Positions 1 to 11,570 of a stretch of DNA of 64,000 nucleotides are shown piece after piece; position 1 is the stretch's first letter; each line of letters opens with the position of its first letter. This stretch comes from Gonocerus acuteangulatus (taxonomy: Eukaryota > Arthropoda > Insecta > Hemiptera > Coreidae), in NCBI GenBank assembly GCA_946811695.1, contig OX328125.1:105550876-105614875 (forward strand), read 5' to 3'. The translations under genes and the position numbers were made by a program. Below the pieces are notes generated by a model. It saw only the letters and a list, made by a program, of their open reading frames with translations. It searched no databases and was not told the origin of the DNA.

Positions 1-2126
1 GAAAACAAATACTTCAATACAGTACAAATATTGATTTCAACTCCACCATTCTGATATTGTGTATGAAGAGAGATTCCGAGAAGAGGTAATTTGTACTGGC
101 GTATTGCGCATGCGCGGTGTTATCTGTGCCAGCACCGCTGTCGAAATTATTCCGTAAAACGTTTCGAATCAATTAGATACGACGAAACGGCTGTTAACTG
201 TCGTTATAGTTACTCCACTCCGGACAACTAGTGTTTCCTCAATCGGAAATTTGTATTTTTTCGGACCGAAAACCGAATGAGTAAGCAAAACAGTATATTT
301 TGTAAAGAGCATTTTACCCTGTAAGGATTAACAGATAAATACAATCTTAAATAAATCCACGCGAACATTCTCTATTTCGATTGTGGACTTTGATATTGTA
401 AAGGATATATTTAAAACAATAAACATATAAATATTATAAGGTATTACTTATCAATCAGCCACTTTTATCATTTAAATAAAAAATAATGCGAACCATCTCT
501 GCAGAAAGATCAAGTGGAAAACTTGAACTTTGGGAAAAAAAGGGATAAACTTATGCTTAACAATTGTACGCACATCTTGTGAGAATGCAAGAAGAAATTT
601 TTTATTTCATTCAAAGAAAAAAATATCAAAGGGAAATAGTTTTAAGTCCCAGAGGATCTAAAAGTATTGAAGGAAATGTAAAAGAGAGAAAAAGTCTAAC
701 AGACATAGTGAAGACCGAAAATGAACGGTTCCAGGGTAACATTACGACCTACCGAGAAATAAAGAATCAGAAATTATGAAAATGTATTGGTACCATAGAA
801 AAGCCCTCAGCATCCGCAAAAAAATAATTCATTCAACGTTAAAAAAAAAGACGAGAACCATAAAACTATTTAATTTTATTATGTTTTATTCTTATAGAAA
901 AAATTGTATTTTTTATTAATTTTGTGTGGGTGGATGAAAATATTGGTTTTTCAATAGGATAAAGCGTTATATAAGCAAATTATATAAGTTGGTGGCTATA
1001 AGGAAAACCTTGTAAGGTTAATAAGCAAATAATAAAAATAAAATAATAAACACAGTATAATCTATAAGGCAACGCGGTTCAGAGGCATTTTATCGGCAAC
1101 TATTGATTGAGAAATAAGGCCAATGTTAGGGCTCGAGCTGAATAGGTGAACCATACAATAGACATTTTTTTATCAACAAAAAAAAAAGAACCTAATTTAT
1201 AAAATAAATTAAAAGCCATGACAAGGGATGAAGGCAGAGGGTAAAGGCGTTCTTTGTCCGGAATAGGGATTTTGAAAAGGGATGATTCTGCCCCAAAAAG
1301 GGTTAGCGAGAACAACCCTTTGTCGGCCAGGTGATGCTGCGCACCTTGCTACCGGGGCAGATGTCGGTTGGATCACTGAGTTGCCGAATTTGTGGAAAAG
1401 CTTGACTCAAGGTGGGGAACCCTTGTCATATTGCACCCGAGGTACACCTGCCTTGTCTGACACGAAACCCTTGCAGGTTCCACAAACAACTTCGAGGATC
1501 GGAATTGATGATTCTTGGTCGTGTCTGATTTCTGTAAATGGGTCCTTACAGTCGTCCGCTCAGCCTTTGAGGCCGTCCGAAGTAGTAAAAACATATTCTT
1601 GGTGGGCGTGAATTCCCTACCCAAATGTCTCCGAAGAAGCCGATGAATCTGGGCGATGAAACATTGAAGCCATGTGTCCTCAAGAAATAATTTCTACTAA
1701 AAATCCAAGTATAACAATAACCTTCAGATTGCAGACACACTGAAGGTGGCAGAGGCCCAATATCTACAAAGAAAGGCTCCAATTTCTCTCTAGTGTAAAA
1801 TAAAATGTAAGTATTTGCTAAAACATTAGCCAAGAATGAAGTGGCTGGATAAATGACGAAGAAACATTGGATTAGCCTCATTCACACGTAATAGTAACAA
1901 CAGCTCACATTGAAAATCCTGGCCTCTTTAGTACAAGTAAGGTGAAACCGTCACAACATTTCTGCTCTTAAATGTCAAAGCGACTGATAGAAACCTAGTT
2001 TACTGATTTTCCTCGGAAACCTTTGGCATAAAAGAATGTCAACACTTTACACTCTTGGTAACATGAATCGTTCAACGTTGCTCTAACGTTTCAACTGCGA
2101 ATGTATAATTTCCTTAATGGACCCAC
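1..2126. other. AT-rich non-coding sequence with two GC-richer patches
   Basis: No gene is recognisable here. A palindromic NRF1-type motif, TGCGCATGCGCG, lies at 105-116. The patch at about 1,280-1,620 has open frames on both strands (109 codons on plus, about 80 on minus) with no domain I recognise. A pyrimidine-rich acceptor on the minus strand near 1,749 is followed by an open frame down to 1,546. It has the right phase to follow the exon at 3,459-3,590, so it is an alternative last exon for that gene. Confidence 0.4.
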
Positions 2127-2257
2127 TCAGATGGCTCCAAGGGTCGGGTTACCGAAACGACAGGAGGTATTGTTGTTTGCGTAAGGACCCGGAGGAGCGC
2201 CTACGCAAGGGTTACGTACAGATGCTGTTTGCGATGACTGCATCTGCTTTGGTCCAG
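2127..2257 (-). CDS. Tentative last coding exon of minus-strand gene
   Basis: This is a minus-strand open segment of 42 codons plus stop. It begins after an AG acceptor at 2258-2259. A phase-1 entry (two bases completing a codon) matches the phase-1 exit of the upstream exon at 3,459-3,590. The peptide is rich in Pro, Gly, Asn, Gln and Ser (for example VGAPPGPYANNN), has no known domain and ends in NPTLGAI. A second acceptor 18 bases upstream would give a different 21-residue ending, and another possible last exon lies near 1,546-1,749. The splice choice is therefore inferred. The segment is clearly GC-richer than its surroundings. Confidence 0.3.
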
Positions 2258-3458
2258 CTGATGGAGCAGATGCCAGCTGAGTTTTGAGGCAATATCCCGC
2301 AACCCTTTGACAGATGGGTACGTGCGGGCCCTTTGTAAAGTATTGCACATGGTTTCCAGAAATCTGGCAAAACCCTTTCACACCCCTGGCGTAATCCTGA
2401 ACGACCCTCCTAATTATATCACAGGAGGGGTAGGTTTTTCGTTATCCCTCCTTCCCCTCTTCTATTTACTCGTGTCGATTTCATTGTTATGACCTCCGCT
2501 TGACACTAAGCCCCCTGCTGCTTTTTGCGGTGGATTTTAGATTTTTGTTATTCTACAAGGGGGAGCATACTGCCATAAAAATATATAAAAAAGGTCGTAT
2601 TTTATGATTCTAACATTTTTTTCTCCCATTCAATTCCCCCTTCTCTGAAAAAGTCTTCCCAATTGATTTTTACGGTTTGTTCACTTTAAAGCTTATTTAG
2701 AAGTGGAAAATACGAAAAACACTAAACAATTATTTTATTAAAGATAAATTAAAAACACAGAGGGCATAAGAAGAAATAAAGACTAAAGGAAATAAATACT
2801 ATTGTTTTAAGCATGACAAAACTAAAGGGAGATCAATTTTTTGAAAATAGTAATATTTTACTAGTATTCTATAGACCTGTAGTAAAAAGTAATGACAAAC
2901 CCAAAAGCATTTTCGTTTTATTAAGTTCACATTTTTTGTTGTATATTATTTTATTATATGCATTTATTTTATTTTCACTTTATTCTTCTTTTTTATTTTT
3001 ATTTATTTTACTTTTTTTTTGTTTTATATTGAAGTATTTACTACATTTTTGTCTTCGTCCCCCCCCCCATATATATATAGTTTCATCATCGCTCCTCCCT
3101 CCGTCATCCCCTTCTTAGGCACTTGATTGCTGTAATGTGTACAGATATTTTATTTTAGTATTTAAGGTTTTGTAAAAAGCATTAGAGTTCTTTTTTACAA
3201 AAATGAGTTATTTGTAAATTTAATTTTTAGGTACTCTTAATGGACCCCGAAATAATATTTACTATTAACACAGAATACATTTTTTTTTAAATTTTTTTAT
3301 TGTGTACTGAGAGTTTAGTTTGATTTGCAGACAAACTCTCTAAGAAATTTCTATGATTTAATTAAAAATAGAGGATCTTGAATTTTAAGAAATTTTTATA
3401 ATCCTATGTCTAAATATTAAAAATATTTAAAATTAAACATTAAAAACTGTCAACTTAC
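2258..3458 (-). other. Putative short intron, AT-rich
   Basis: About 1.2 kb lies between the two putative minus-strand exons. It starts (minus strand) with the consensus donor GTAAGTTG and holds T-rich runs and a C8-(AT)4 stretch near 3,061-3,078. The open frame at 2,813-3,118 is a low-complexity Leu/Phe/Tyr-rich run from T-rich DNA, so I do not call it a gene. Confidence 0.35.
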
Positions 3459-3590
3459 CGGTATTTGAGGCAGTGTATGAAGCTAAGAGAGCAGCGTGGT
3501 GCTGACTAAGGATACCGTGTAAAAGGGCCTTCTGTTCTTGAGGTTCACGTTTAACATAGACCTGAGCAGTGGGGCCGGCCGCAGTATCAA
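3459..3590 (-). CDS. Internal coding exon, putative transcriptional regulator
   Basis: A 132-base minus-strand exon with excellent splice signals: the acceptor is a T-rich tract ending in TTTTTTCCAG (3591-3600) and the donor is CCG|GTAAGTTG. Of the three frames only the phase-1 frame is open, giving 43 residues plus a split codon at each end. The peptide contains VKRE, a match to the psi-K-x-E SUMOylation consensus, then a possible amphipathic helix with paired leucines (ALLHGILSQ, AALLAS). Entry and exit phase are both 1, so the exon could be skipped without a frameshift. The entry phase matches the exit of the exon at 35,421-35,565. I do not recognise the protein family. A regulatory role is inferred only from short motifs. 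Confidence 0.55.
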
Positions 3591-5205
3591 CTGGAAAAAA
3601 TAAATAAATAATTAATAATAATTACGGAAATTTATATAATATAAATCATTTAGAAAAAAATATATATAACAAAAAAAATGTATTTAAATTTTTTTATTAT
3701 TTTTTTATGAAAATTACGTCTAAGCACGCGCGATTCCTGAAGAGAAATGTTTTTTAATTAGACAACATGCTTATAAAATATTTTTACTCATACAAAAACT
3801 GCTAATATGAAGATAATTAATGATATTAAAAAACGCACAATAATAAATGATATAAAACATCAATAAAAATCAATTTGTAAGATATGGGATAATAATACAG
3901 ATAATAATAATATTGCTGCAAAAAACATCAGAAAAAAATAGCATAAAGAAAAAACATTTAGGCCGACGGCAATCTTGGGTAAAAACTTTTTTTTATAGTC
4001 ACGAGAACATGATGTCAGAGGTTTTTGCAATCCTAATCCTTCTTGTGCAGAAGTCTTCCCCTTTTCATAGTTCAATGGAACAAAAAATTGTTCGTTTTTT
4101 TTCATCTTCTTCACGAATTACTATTCCAAAAAGTCAACATTCTTGGTTTGACCGAATAGTTGTTTAAATGTAAAACCCGCCAATGTAGACCCAGCTTATG
4201 ATGGTTCAGAGGGGTTCGTTAATTCTTTGTTTCCTTGCGTGTTGTACAGTTTTATGATGTACATATGTACGACATGTGACCTTGTTAAGTACAATAACTT
4301 ATTTTGTGCTGTCAATGAAAAAAATATACTAAATTTCTCTGAATTGCTTGATATATATTTTATTTTTTTTTTTGTTAAATCAGCTGCCTTTTTTTTTTGT
4401 AATGTACAAAAACTTATCCGCTTATTGGATAAATGTAGCTAAGAGGAGGTTGAGGTAAATGGGGTGAGAGATAGGGGTCCTCTTGTACCGCCGTGCTCTT
4501 CTTCACGAAAGGGTGCATATTCTGGGCCAAAAAAAAAAAAAAAAAATAAAATAAAAAAATGGCAAGTCGCCTGCCGTGGAGTTATAAAAAAGCCGAGCTT
4601 GTTGTTCGAAACCTTCAGAGATGAATCTCTGTCACTTCCCGTATCCTCCCGCAATGGAGGGAGAGAATGGCTTTTTTTGCGGAGGGTTGGCTTTTCGGCG
4701 TGCGCCCCTTCAACTAGTGTTCTACTCCGGCGCAAAAAAAAGCATTCCTGAAGCCCGAAAAGAAACGAAAAAAATTGGCGAGTCAAAAGTGATGTAAGGT
4801 TTCAGCTGTTTCCTATGAGCCTTTAATGGTTCGGACCCGCTTTCTTTAGGGTACAGATACCGAACCTGGATAATATTAGTTTTAGGCTGCACCTGAAGGA
4901 GTCGAGGTACCTTATCCAAGGCCCCATAATTGGCAGTCAACGGTAAAAAAATGGACAACAACAAAAAGGAACAACTAAAGTCACAGCAACTAGGGTTAAA
5001 ATAATAAATTAATACTATAATAACTTAAAAATTAATAAAAATATCACATTTTTAGAACGGAACTTAAATGTAGAGTATATAACAATTAAATCTTCTTCAG
5101 AAGTATTTGACTAAAATTTGTATAATAATTAGTTTTTTTAATGATCAAATTACTTTTATTGCCCTAAATGAAATGTTAAGGTCTATTTATGAACAAACTA
5201 AGGGT
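3591..5205. other. AT-rich sequence with one GC-richer patch (4,440-4,790)
   Basis: This is the start of the putative 32 kb first intron. It is mostly AT-rich. Around 4,440-4,790 the composition rises, with open frames on both strands interrupted by an A18 run at 4,530-4,547. The peptides are low complexity and match nothing I know. No TIRs or splice pairs are convincing here. Confidence 0.35.
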
Positions 5206-5340
5206 CTTGTTTAGAACAGGCCTCCGGTGATTTTATCTAGTAACAGTTACTTATTGATAAATAAAAAAATATGGGTTAAAGGAACATATGATTTATTTAA
5301 TAAAAACTTTTTACACATAACCAAAAACGTTATCATACTT

Positions 5341-5507
5341 TTAATCAGTTCCTCCAAGTACATCTGGAGGCCAAAATTCTACTATGTCCTTAAGGATTTT
5401 ATCAAAAACATCTTCATTTGAGTTTCTCTGCCTCCACATGTACTCACATAAATAGGAGTCTATCATAGAGCGATGTGTCCCACATTCCTTTTTGTTTCTC
5501 CTTTTGG
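5341..5507 (-). pseudogene. C-terminal remnant of IS1595/Merlin-type transposase
   Basis: This minus-strand frame ends at a TAA at 5,341-5,343. It contains CGTHRSMIDSYLCEYMWRQR and, after a short gap, FDKILKDIVEFWPP. The pattern ...SYL.EYMWR..., then a short helix and a terminal WPP or YPP, is the usual C-terminal end of ISXO2/IS1595-like transposases in animal genomes. The DDE/DDN catalytic residues that should precede it are absent, so the copy cannot encode an active enzyme. Confidence 0.65.
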
Positions 5508-5593
5508 TAACTTGCTGTCACATAGCCACGCACCCTTATACACGCCACGGTAACTTGCTGTCACATAGCCTGAAGCCAAACATCAAGTATGTT

Positions 5594-5803
5594 TTAGTGG
5601 TTTGGGTTTTTCCTACCCTTATACACGCCAAATTCAAACCGACATTCTCTTTTGTTGCATCTATATTTTTTCCTTTCTTCGTAAAATATCATAATGTGGC
5701 CTTTTTTACAATATCTTTCCTTGGGTAGAATTCCTCTTTCGACAAAGAAAATCCTGGCTCGTTGCTCTTCTTTGCATAAATCGTAAACATCAAAAATATT
5801 CAT
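5594..5803 (-). pseudogene. N-terminal zinc-binding remnant of IS1595/Merlin-type transposase
   Basis: A 69-codon minus-strand frame. It starts MNIFDVYDLC and continues with ERGILPKERYCKKGH and YRCNKRECRFEFGVYKG. The paired Cys/His and Cys-x(4)-Cys elements followed by a basic FxVxKG segment are characteristic of the N-terminal zinc ribbon of ISXO2-like transposases. The usual TWF after KG is replaced by unrelated residues, which marks the breakpoint of the internal deletion. Confidence 0.65.
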
Positions 5804-6187
5804 AGTTTAATACTTTTATAACCGCAAATACACAAACAATACTAAATTAAATAGTATTTAAACATGTGTTTATATTTCTGTATCGATGGTATCAAATTAC
5901 ATAGTAACCGTTACTAAATATCATTATAAAATCACTGGCGGGCCTGTTCTAAACAAGTTTACATTAACTGGATTTTTTAAATCAATTCAGTGCATTTTGG
6001 CAATTGAATATAATCTCATTAAAAGTGAAGACAATTTATTTAGTTTTTACGGTCGGACACGATTATTATTATAAAAAGAAGCCTTATTTTCATCAATCAT
6101 ATTTAATTTTCAGATCATGAACAATTAATTTATTACACTATTAACTTTATTATTAAGACATAAGCCATATCCTGCCTAGAAAAGAGT

Positions 6188-6257
6188 GGTAACCTATAGA
6201 TAACCCGCCCTAATATTCTGATTTAATTATAATGGACGTTAAAATTTAAATAAATAT
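6188..6257 (+). mobile_element. Decayed SINE 3' fragment
   Basis: It contains GGTAACCTATAGATAACCCG followed by CCCTAAT and then GGACGTTAAAATTTAAATAAA. The first block matches the body module of the SINEs at 37,050 and 44,075; the end matches the tail fragment at 18,098-18,148 (other strand). No head or target duplication is visible. Confidence 0.55.
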
Positions 6258-7222
6258 CTCGTCTCGTTATTATTTATTCCCATATTTTTTTCTCTTTTTT
6301 TTGTTATTATTTTGAGCAGAACGCCCTAGATATGACGCCCTCCGAATAAATAAATAAAAGTGAGGACAGTAGTATATAGTGTTTGCATTTTTCTTTCAAA
6401 TTTGAAATTCCGGTTAAAACGTTTGCTTTCAATTTAAAATTCTGTTCATTAACTTGATTACGTACTTCATACTGAATGCCAAAAACAAAGTTTTCTCTGT
6501 CGCAGATAGTAAAATTTTTAGTTAGAAGCATTTTTGCTTATTTCTCTTTCTTACATAAAATTTCAAAGGAATTTTTCTTATTATTTTTGTTAGTCATTTA
6601 TATGTTTACACCCCAATTTTTTGCCAGCTTTGTTATGATGCCTTTGAACTTTGTATCTCAAGTTTTGTAAGGAATAGACGAACTATTCTGTTGAAAAGCA
6701 ACAAGACATAGTAATTCTTAATCTGAAAATAGATTCTGATGGAATGAACATGTTGTAAACTAAACATGTTTTGTAATACATACAACTAAGAGACATTAGC
6801 AAATGTTTTTTTAGTAATTATTAAAAAGATGAAGAATCGTGACAAGGAGTCTTAAGTAGGAGGATAGTAATTACAAAGAAACCAGTACTCGTTTTATGTA
6901 AGTCGTTACAATTACTAAAGTGAAGGGGGGGGGGGGGGACATCTTGCTAATGCAGTATTGTCACGGAGCTCCGCCAGGTGTCGCTAAGCTCGCTCTACCG
7001 TAACACCCTCGAGTGGAAAAGTGGGTCGGTAACCTTATCTCTTAATAACCTCTCAAAATCTATTCCTTAAAGTCAATTGCTTTTTTTTTGGGGGGGGGGT
7101 CGTTTTGTTTGCTCATATTTTTCTAACAATATTGTTAGAAAGTAAAAAACATTGACTAACAAATAATTTACACGAATTTCTCTCACTGGTCAGTACACGC
7201 ATCGATAATAAACTGTCTACAT

Positions 7223-7271
<49 letters not shown>

Positions 7272-8737
7272 CTTTATTTAGTCATTTATTTATTTTTAAT
7301 TTTTTTTATATACCAAACTTATAATTACTATTTTATAAATCATCTTCCGGATTATGTATTGTTTTTCTTTATTGTTTATAGGGTTCTGTGTAATTGCTTG
7401 CTTTTTCGCACATTGACTTAAAGGGCAAATAACTACGTTTTCACGTGAAAAAATAAATAAATAGCAATATTGTATTGAGTTTGATAGCAACCACACTTCA
7501 CAGAAATAAAATATTACTGTGATTTTATTTTTACTTCAATTCCCTTCAATTAAAAAAAAAAATATGTTAAAAAAAGAGGTCGAATAAAATGTAAAGCACA
7601 AAGATATAAAAATAAATCATATAAACGCCAAATATGTACATGGATAAAATATTTAAAATAATAACTTCTAATAATGGAAGCAACAAGAATTTCACCAAGC
7701 TACTAAGACACAAGGGTGGAATAAGCTTGCGGTTGATCGTCCAGAAAAACCTTGTTCCAACAAAGAATAATTAAATCATCAACAAAGAGATGTGAACAAA
7801 GAGGCTCACGTTTTACACGCGGATGGGTTGCCAATTTCGCAAGCTAACTTCATAAGAAAAGTAGTTATACTGTCAATAGATGAATTAATTTCCCATTCGG
7901 TGATACAAAGCCCGGGTGCTTAAAATAGGCATTCGGTCGTAAAACAGGAAGATGAGTTAATGTTTTTATAAAAAATAAAATAAAAATTAAATCACTGAAG
8001 GTCTATTGTGGTATAATATTTGAGAGTATCAATAAACCTATTCTAGGTTGGTCTAGTACCTAGAGGCAGGACCTGTTCTTCCACTGACCCTTAATTATGT
8101 ATTCCTACCGACCCCTGGATGACCATCCAAACTATAAAAATTGACCAGCATAAACTACCTTTACAGTACCATCAGCCAAATATTGGCATTATAATCTTTT
8201 ATATAGCAGTAAGTTGAAAAAAAAAAAAAAATATTTTTGAATGTTTAGTCTGCAGGGAAAACTAAAATTGGAATGCTGCACAAAAAAAAAAAAGAAAGAA
8301 AAATGTCAAACGGAATAAAATATAAGATAAGTAGTGAGATTAATTGAATGCAGTTTAATGTTAAAATTTGACTAACAAATCAGTTTGCTAGACACTAGAA
8401 TAAATAGGATGGGAAGCCAATGAAAAAAAAATCTTGTTGGCGGTATTCCAATTCGCACCAGTTTCTTTTTCCCACTTCCTCTTCTAAAAATAAAAACCCT
8501 TCCTGCTTTCAAGAAAATGTTTTAAAGTACTCTCAATTTGTCTTTTTGTATTATTTATAAATTTGTGGGTGTACGCAAGGTTTCCTTGTAAGCCCTATTC
8601 TATTCTGTGTATAGTAAAAAGTGACGAGAAAAAAACATAAATTATTTCGTTTAGAGCCTTCTGCTCAAATTCAGGAACATAAATATGCTTTAGGTCCACC
8701 CGACAAACCTATGTAATATACTCTATAACATACAGTC
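6258..8737. other. AT-rich sequence with simple repeats
   Basis: No gene is recognised. It holds a G15 run near 6,926-6,940, a G-run near 7,091-7,099, a (CA)n-(TA)n microsatellite at 7,220-7,271 and scattered A-runs. Confidence 0.5.
7220..7271. repeat. (CA)n-(TA)n microsatellite
   Basis: An uninterrupted CA dinucleotide run passes directly into a TA run, ending before CTTTATTTAG. Confidence 0.9.
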
Positions 8738-8790
8738 ATGTTTTTCATACATGGCCAATGCGCATGCGCGAACGCTGGTGGACACTTTTT
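8738..8790. repeat. Left copy of a direct repeat with GCGCATGCGC core
   Basis: TTTTTCATACATGGCC, then AATGCGCATGCGCGAACG, CTGGTGGACAC and a T-run. A diverged direct copy lies at 9,244-9,296 (TTTTTCGTACATGGACAC, CACATGCGCAAACG, CCAGTGGGCAC, T-run). The pair flanks about 450 bp of AT-rich DNA including a long (AT)n run. Confidence 0.6.
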
Positions 8791-8945
8791 TTTTTGACAA
8801 ATTTTTTATTTTTATTTTATTTGCTTGAAGAGCTTCGCAACAAGGGTGATCTGCTCAAAGAAAATTAATAATAAAAATAAAAATAATAAGGAAATATTTT
8901 CAAATTTACGTTCATAATTAACATTGATTGTTCATATTTATAAAA

Positions 8946-8949
8946 AAAA

Positions 8950-9010
<61 letters not shown>
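8946..9010. repeat. (AT)n microsatellite
   Basis: About 60 bases of nearly pure TA dinucleotides. The minus-strand frame across it (poly Tyr-Ile) is an artefact. Confidence 0.9.
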
Positions 9011-9012
<2 letters not shown>

Positions 9013-9243
9013 AAACAAAATAAGTAGCAAATAATAAGTAATAAAATAATGGTATAATTGAAATCATAATAAAAATTTATAAAATAATAAGTAGGATCTA
9101 GCCTAAAGAAAATAAAGACAGAAAAAAAAATAGACAAATTTCTCTAAAATTATTTTAAGATCAGAAATTTTGACTTTGATTTTAATTGTGCGTTACTTGT
9201 AATACAGCTATATTATTATTTTTTTGACAAATAAAGTCTTCTT

Positions 9244-9296
9244 TTTCGTACATGGACACGCCACTGCACATGCGCAAACGCCAGTGGGCACTTTTT
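9244..9296. repeat. Right copy of the direct repeat
   Basis: Same order of blocks as at 8,738-8,790, with the palindromic core changed to CACATGCGCAA. Both copies end in GTGGACAC or GTGGGCAC followed by a T-run. Confidence 0.6.
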
Positions 9297-9338
9297 TGTT
9301 GCATATTTTTGTAACGGTTGTTTCCTGTTTAGTCACCA

Positions 9339-9749
9339 CTAAAGCACATTTATGCTAAAAAATGTGAACCTTGTGAGAGTTATAAGTATGCTGCGTCGGA
9401 AATGAGATTTGAAAGGTTGAAAGGAAATACCTGCTGATAAAACGGCTGATAAGAAGGAAGAGGACAGATTGTACGGACGAGAGAACAAGAAGGCCATCTT
9501 TGACGCTCTGCTGACGGACCCGTAATTCCAACGTGTTCCGCTCCCTTTTAGTAGCGCCTCCGGTATCAAAGGCGTTATCTCACCCTTTCGTTTCATACCA
9601 TTTCCTTTTGTTCGGGAAATTCGACGTACAATGAGCCAAAACTGGGCAAGAATCGTTAACCCAACATTCAGGACCGTTGTGTACAATGAATATACAACGC
9701 CGAGAGAGCAGACAGCCAACAATCGATTTATCAGCTGGTTCATGCTCAT
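9339..9749 (-). CDS. Unrecognised open frame, possible membrane or secreted peptide
   Basis: A 136-codon minus-strand frame, long for such AT-rich DNA, in a locally GC-richer segment. The first 40 residues are hydrophobic (RLLAVCSLGVVYSLYTTV, then LTILAQFWLIV), as in a signal anchor or transmembrane segment. Basic stretches follow (RRISRTKGNGMKRKGE). No family is recognised. It may be only part of an exon or chance; a weak GT donor lies near 9,431. No neighbouring exon can be linked to it. Confidence 0.2.
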   Translation of the reverse strand: MSMNQLINRLLAVCSLGVVYSLYTTVLNVGLTILAQFWLIVRRISRTKGNGMKRKGEITPLIPEALLKGSGTRWNYGSVSRASKMAFLFSRPYNLSSSFLSAVLSAGISFQPFKSHFRRSILITLTRFTFFSINVL

Positions 9750-10494
9750 TGCAAATGCTTATAAATAATAATGAGCACCTGACGGTGTTGGCTGCAATGT
9801 AACTGATGGGAAGAACTCTAATTGATGTACTTCAAAATAAGAAAGATTCTCAATAAAACCTCTTATAAAAAGGGATTTGTTATCAATTCTTCCAAAGAAA
9901 ACAAATAATTGACAGCCTAAAGCGATAATACAAACGTCCAGGAAACATTGATCACCACTTTAATAACAAATCAAAACTATAGAGCAGACACAACAAGAAA
10001 CGATGCCAACATTAAAGTTTAACCAACTCCAAACAAACAGAAAATTGTGTCAAGGGGTTCTGTTAGTAGGTTGGCCAGGCATTATTTATACTCACCCTTT
10101 CCAAGAGAGAGAGAAAGCTTCAGTATTTATAAATAGAACACAAGAGAAGACCCCCCGCAGACAAAAAGAGTGAAATTGGTATTTTCCGTAAGGGAACAAT
10201 AGGGACGCCTAAGCGGTCAGTACGACCGTACTTGGGTTTTGAAGAAAGGGAAACCAAGAAAGGGACAACAGTAAATTTCAAGGGGCTAATTTAGGCGAAG
10301 GGTTAAAGCCTTTGAAAACTTTTACTGCAGTAACTGTTACCTGCAAGACCCGTTAGAGAATGGATCGACTCCAATTGGTTCTTCTCGGAATATCAAATGC
10401 GAAATCATAGTGAACGCAAACTTGTTGAAGAATTTGGGTAGCTTTGGTACTCTGGGAGAACGCAACAGTGATTTGTTACTCTTATAATCATTTT
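9750..10494. other. Non-coding, nothing recognised
   Basis: Mixed-composition DNA without long frames, TIRs or SINE features that I can support. Confidence 0.4.
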
Positions 10495-10680
10495 CTAACC
10501 TCTGAGGACGAGTTTAGCAGTTATTTTTCGTACATACATTACATTCAAATATTGTTTTTGTTCAATATCTGTTAGCGCTGAGTCGCTAGCGTTGCTGGTA
10601 CTCAGGTAGTGAAAGATGAGGTGTGAGATCTCACCAGCATCACCACCGCTTGCGACATACGCCGAGGAAACTTGATTCAT
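10495..10680 (-). CDS. Unrecognised 61-residue open frame with good start context
   Basis: The minus-strand ATG at 10,678-10,680 has context CAGACAATGA (A at -3). The peptide begins MNQVSSAYVASGGDAGE and is mixed and protein-like (EISHLIFHYLSTSNASDS, then YLNVMYVRKITAKLVLRG). A GT that could act as a donor follows GATGCTG (GTGAGA), so it may be a first exon of only 16 residues. No family is recognised. Confidence 0.25.
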   Translation of the reverse strand: MNQVSSAYVASGGDAGEISHLIFHYLSTSNASDSALTDIEQKQYLNVMYVRKITAKLVLRG

Positions 10681-11319
10681 TGTCTGATATAAATAAACAT
10701 CGAATTAATTGACAGACTTTTTTAATTAAGATAACTGTGGCCATGACAAGGAAGTTAGACGCCATAACATTTTGTTTTCGTTGTCAACATTTGTTCAGTC
10801 TACCACGTGTGAGTTTAATATTATGAAGTTTGTTTATGATGTCCTTCGCACTTGGTGTTTGAACTAATAATGCGTTAAACATAAACATCATGATGATGGA
10901 ACCCCTGAATCTAGGCGGCTAGGAAGTTACTCAGAAGATTGGGTAGCGGCGCCGACCCAGATCCTAGCTGTCATTTACATCCTAATGCGGTCTTTATAAA
11001 CAACTACTTCCAGGCACTCAGACGCCTACGGTTCGCCCGAATCGCGAGCCGTCGGTTTTATGCTCAGACGACGCGTCAAACCTAATGGAAAAATTCTAGC
11101 TTCCAAAAATAGTGCGCCTACCAAATAGGCAACGTTGATTTGCATGAGCGTCGACTTCCTCCTCGCTGTTTGCTGAATAAATTTCAGAGCGTCAACATAC
11201 AATTAAGAACGCTTTGAACAAGGATTATTCCTTATGTATTAAGGTAGAGACACTTAAAAAAAAGTCCGATTCGCAGGAACTGCGTCATCTTAGCGTGGTT
11301 ACGTTCATATTAGAGATAT
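10681..11319. other. Non-coding, GC-richer stretch
   Basis: The segment 10,900-11,100 is GC-richer than average (GGCGCCGACCC, GAATCGCGAGCCGTCGG) but has no frame or repeat that I recognise. Confidence 0.35.
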
Positions 11320-11570
11320 CGCGTTGAAAATGGTTTCATTCGTTTCTCTATGTTAATGAACCTACAAAACGAGTATCTGCAAGCATATTAACAAGAAAAC
11401 GTAAGCGTTCCGATTTTTTTCGCGTGAATTTCGCCACAAAAATCATGTTCCAGCGAGCGGATTCTGCTGGTTAATGAACTTGGCCATTAAAATTACACGA
11501 GAGATTTTTGTACCAAATTTAACCAAAATCGGACCATTTTTGAGCCGGGGAGAGAGCGAACAGACAAACA
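11320..11570 (+). repeat. Dispersed repeat family A, copy 1
   Basis: It aligns over about 240 bases with the reverse complement of 63,425-63,670. Shared blocks in order are GGTTTCATTCGTTT, AAACGAGTA.CTG.AAGCAT, GCGTGAATTTCGC (GCGCGAATTTCGC in copy 2), CGGATTCTGCTGGTTAA.GAACTTG and AAAATCGG. A tail with ACAGACAAACATCC follows. No coding sequence is seen. Confidence 0.65.

Larger units (their letters stand above)
5206..5957 (-). mobile_element. Internally deleted Merlin/IS1595-like DNA transposon
   Basis: The ends are imperfect terminal inverted repeats of about 50 bp. They share CTTGTTTAGAACAGGC at 5,206-5,221 and, inverted, at 5,942-5,957, and similarity continues inward through GTGATTTTAT and AGTAAC.GTTACT. 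Between them the minus strand encodes the two ends of an IS1595/ISXO2-type transposase, but the catalytic middle is missing. A local duplication sits in the gap: a 22 bp block starting GGTAACTTGCTGTCACATAG occurs at about 5,507 and 5,550, and CCCTTATACACGCCA occurs twice. I found no clear target duplication. The superfamily call rests on the coding remnants; Merlin is its usual metazoan form. Confidence 0.7.

Noticed and set aside
2813..3118. 101-codon plus-strand frame rich in Leu, Phe and Tyr
   Set aside because: T-rich DNA translated; no start context or motif supports it.
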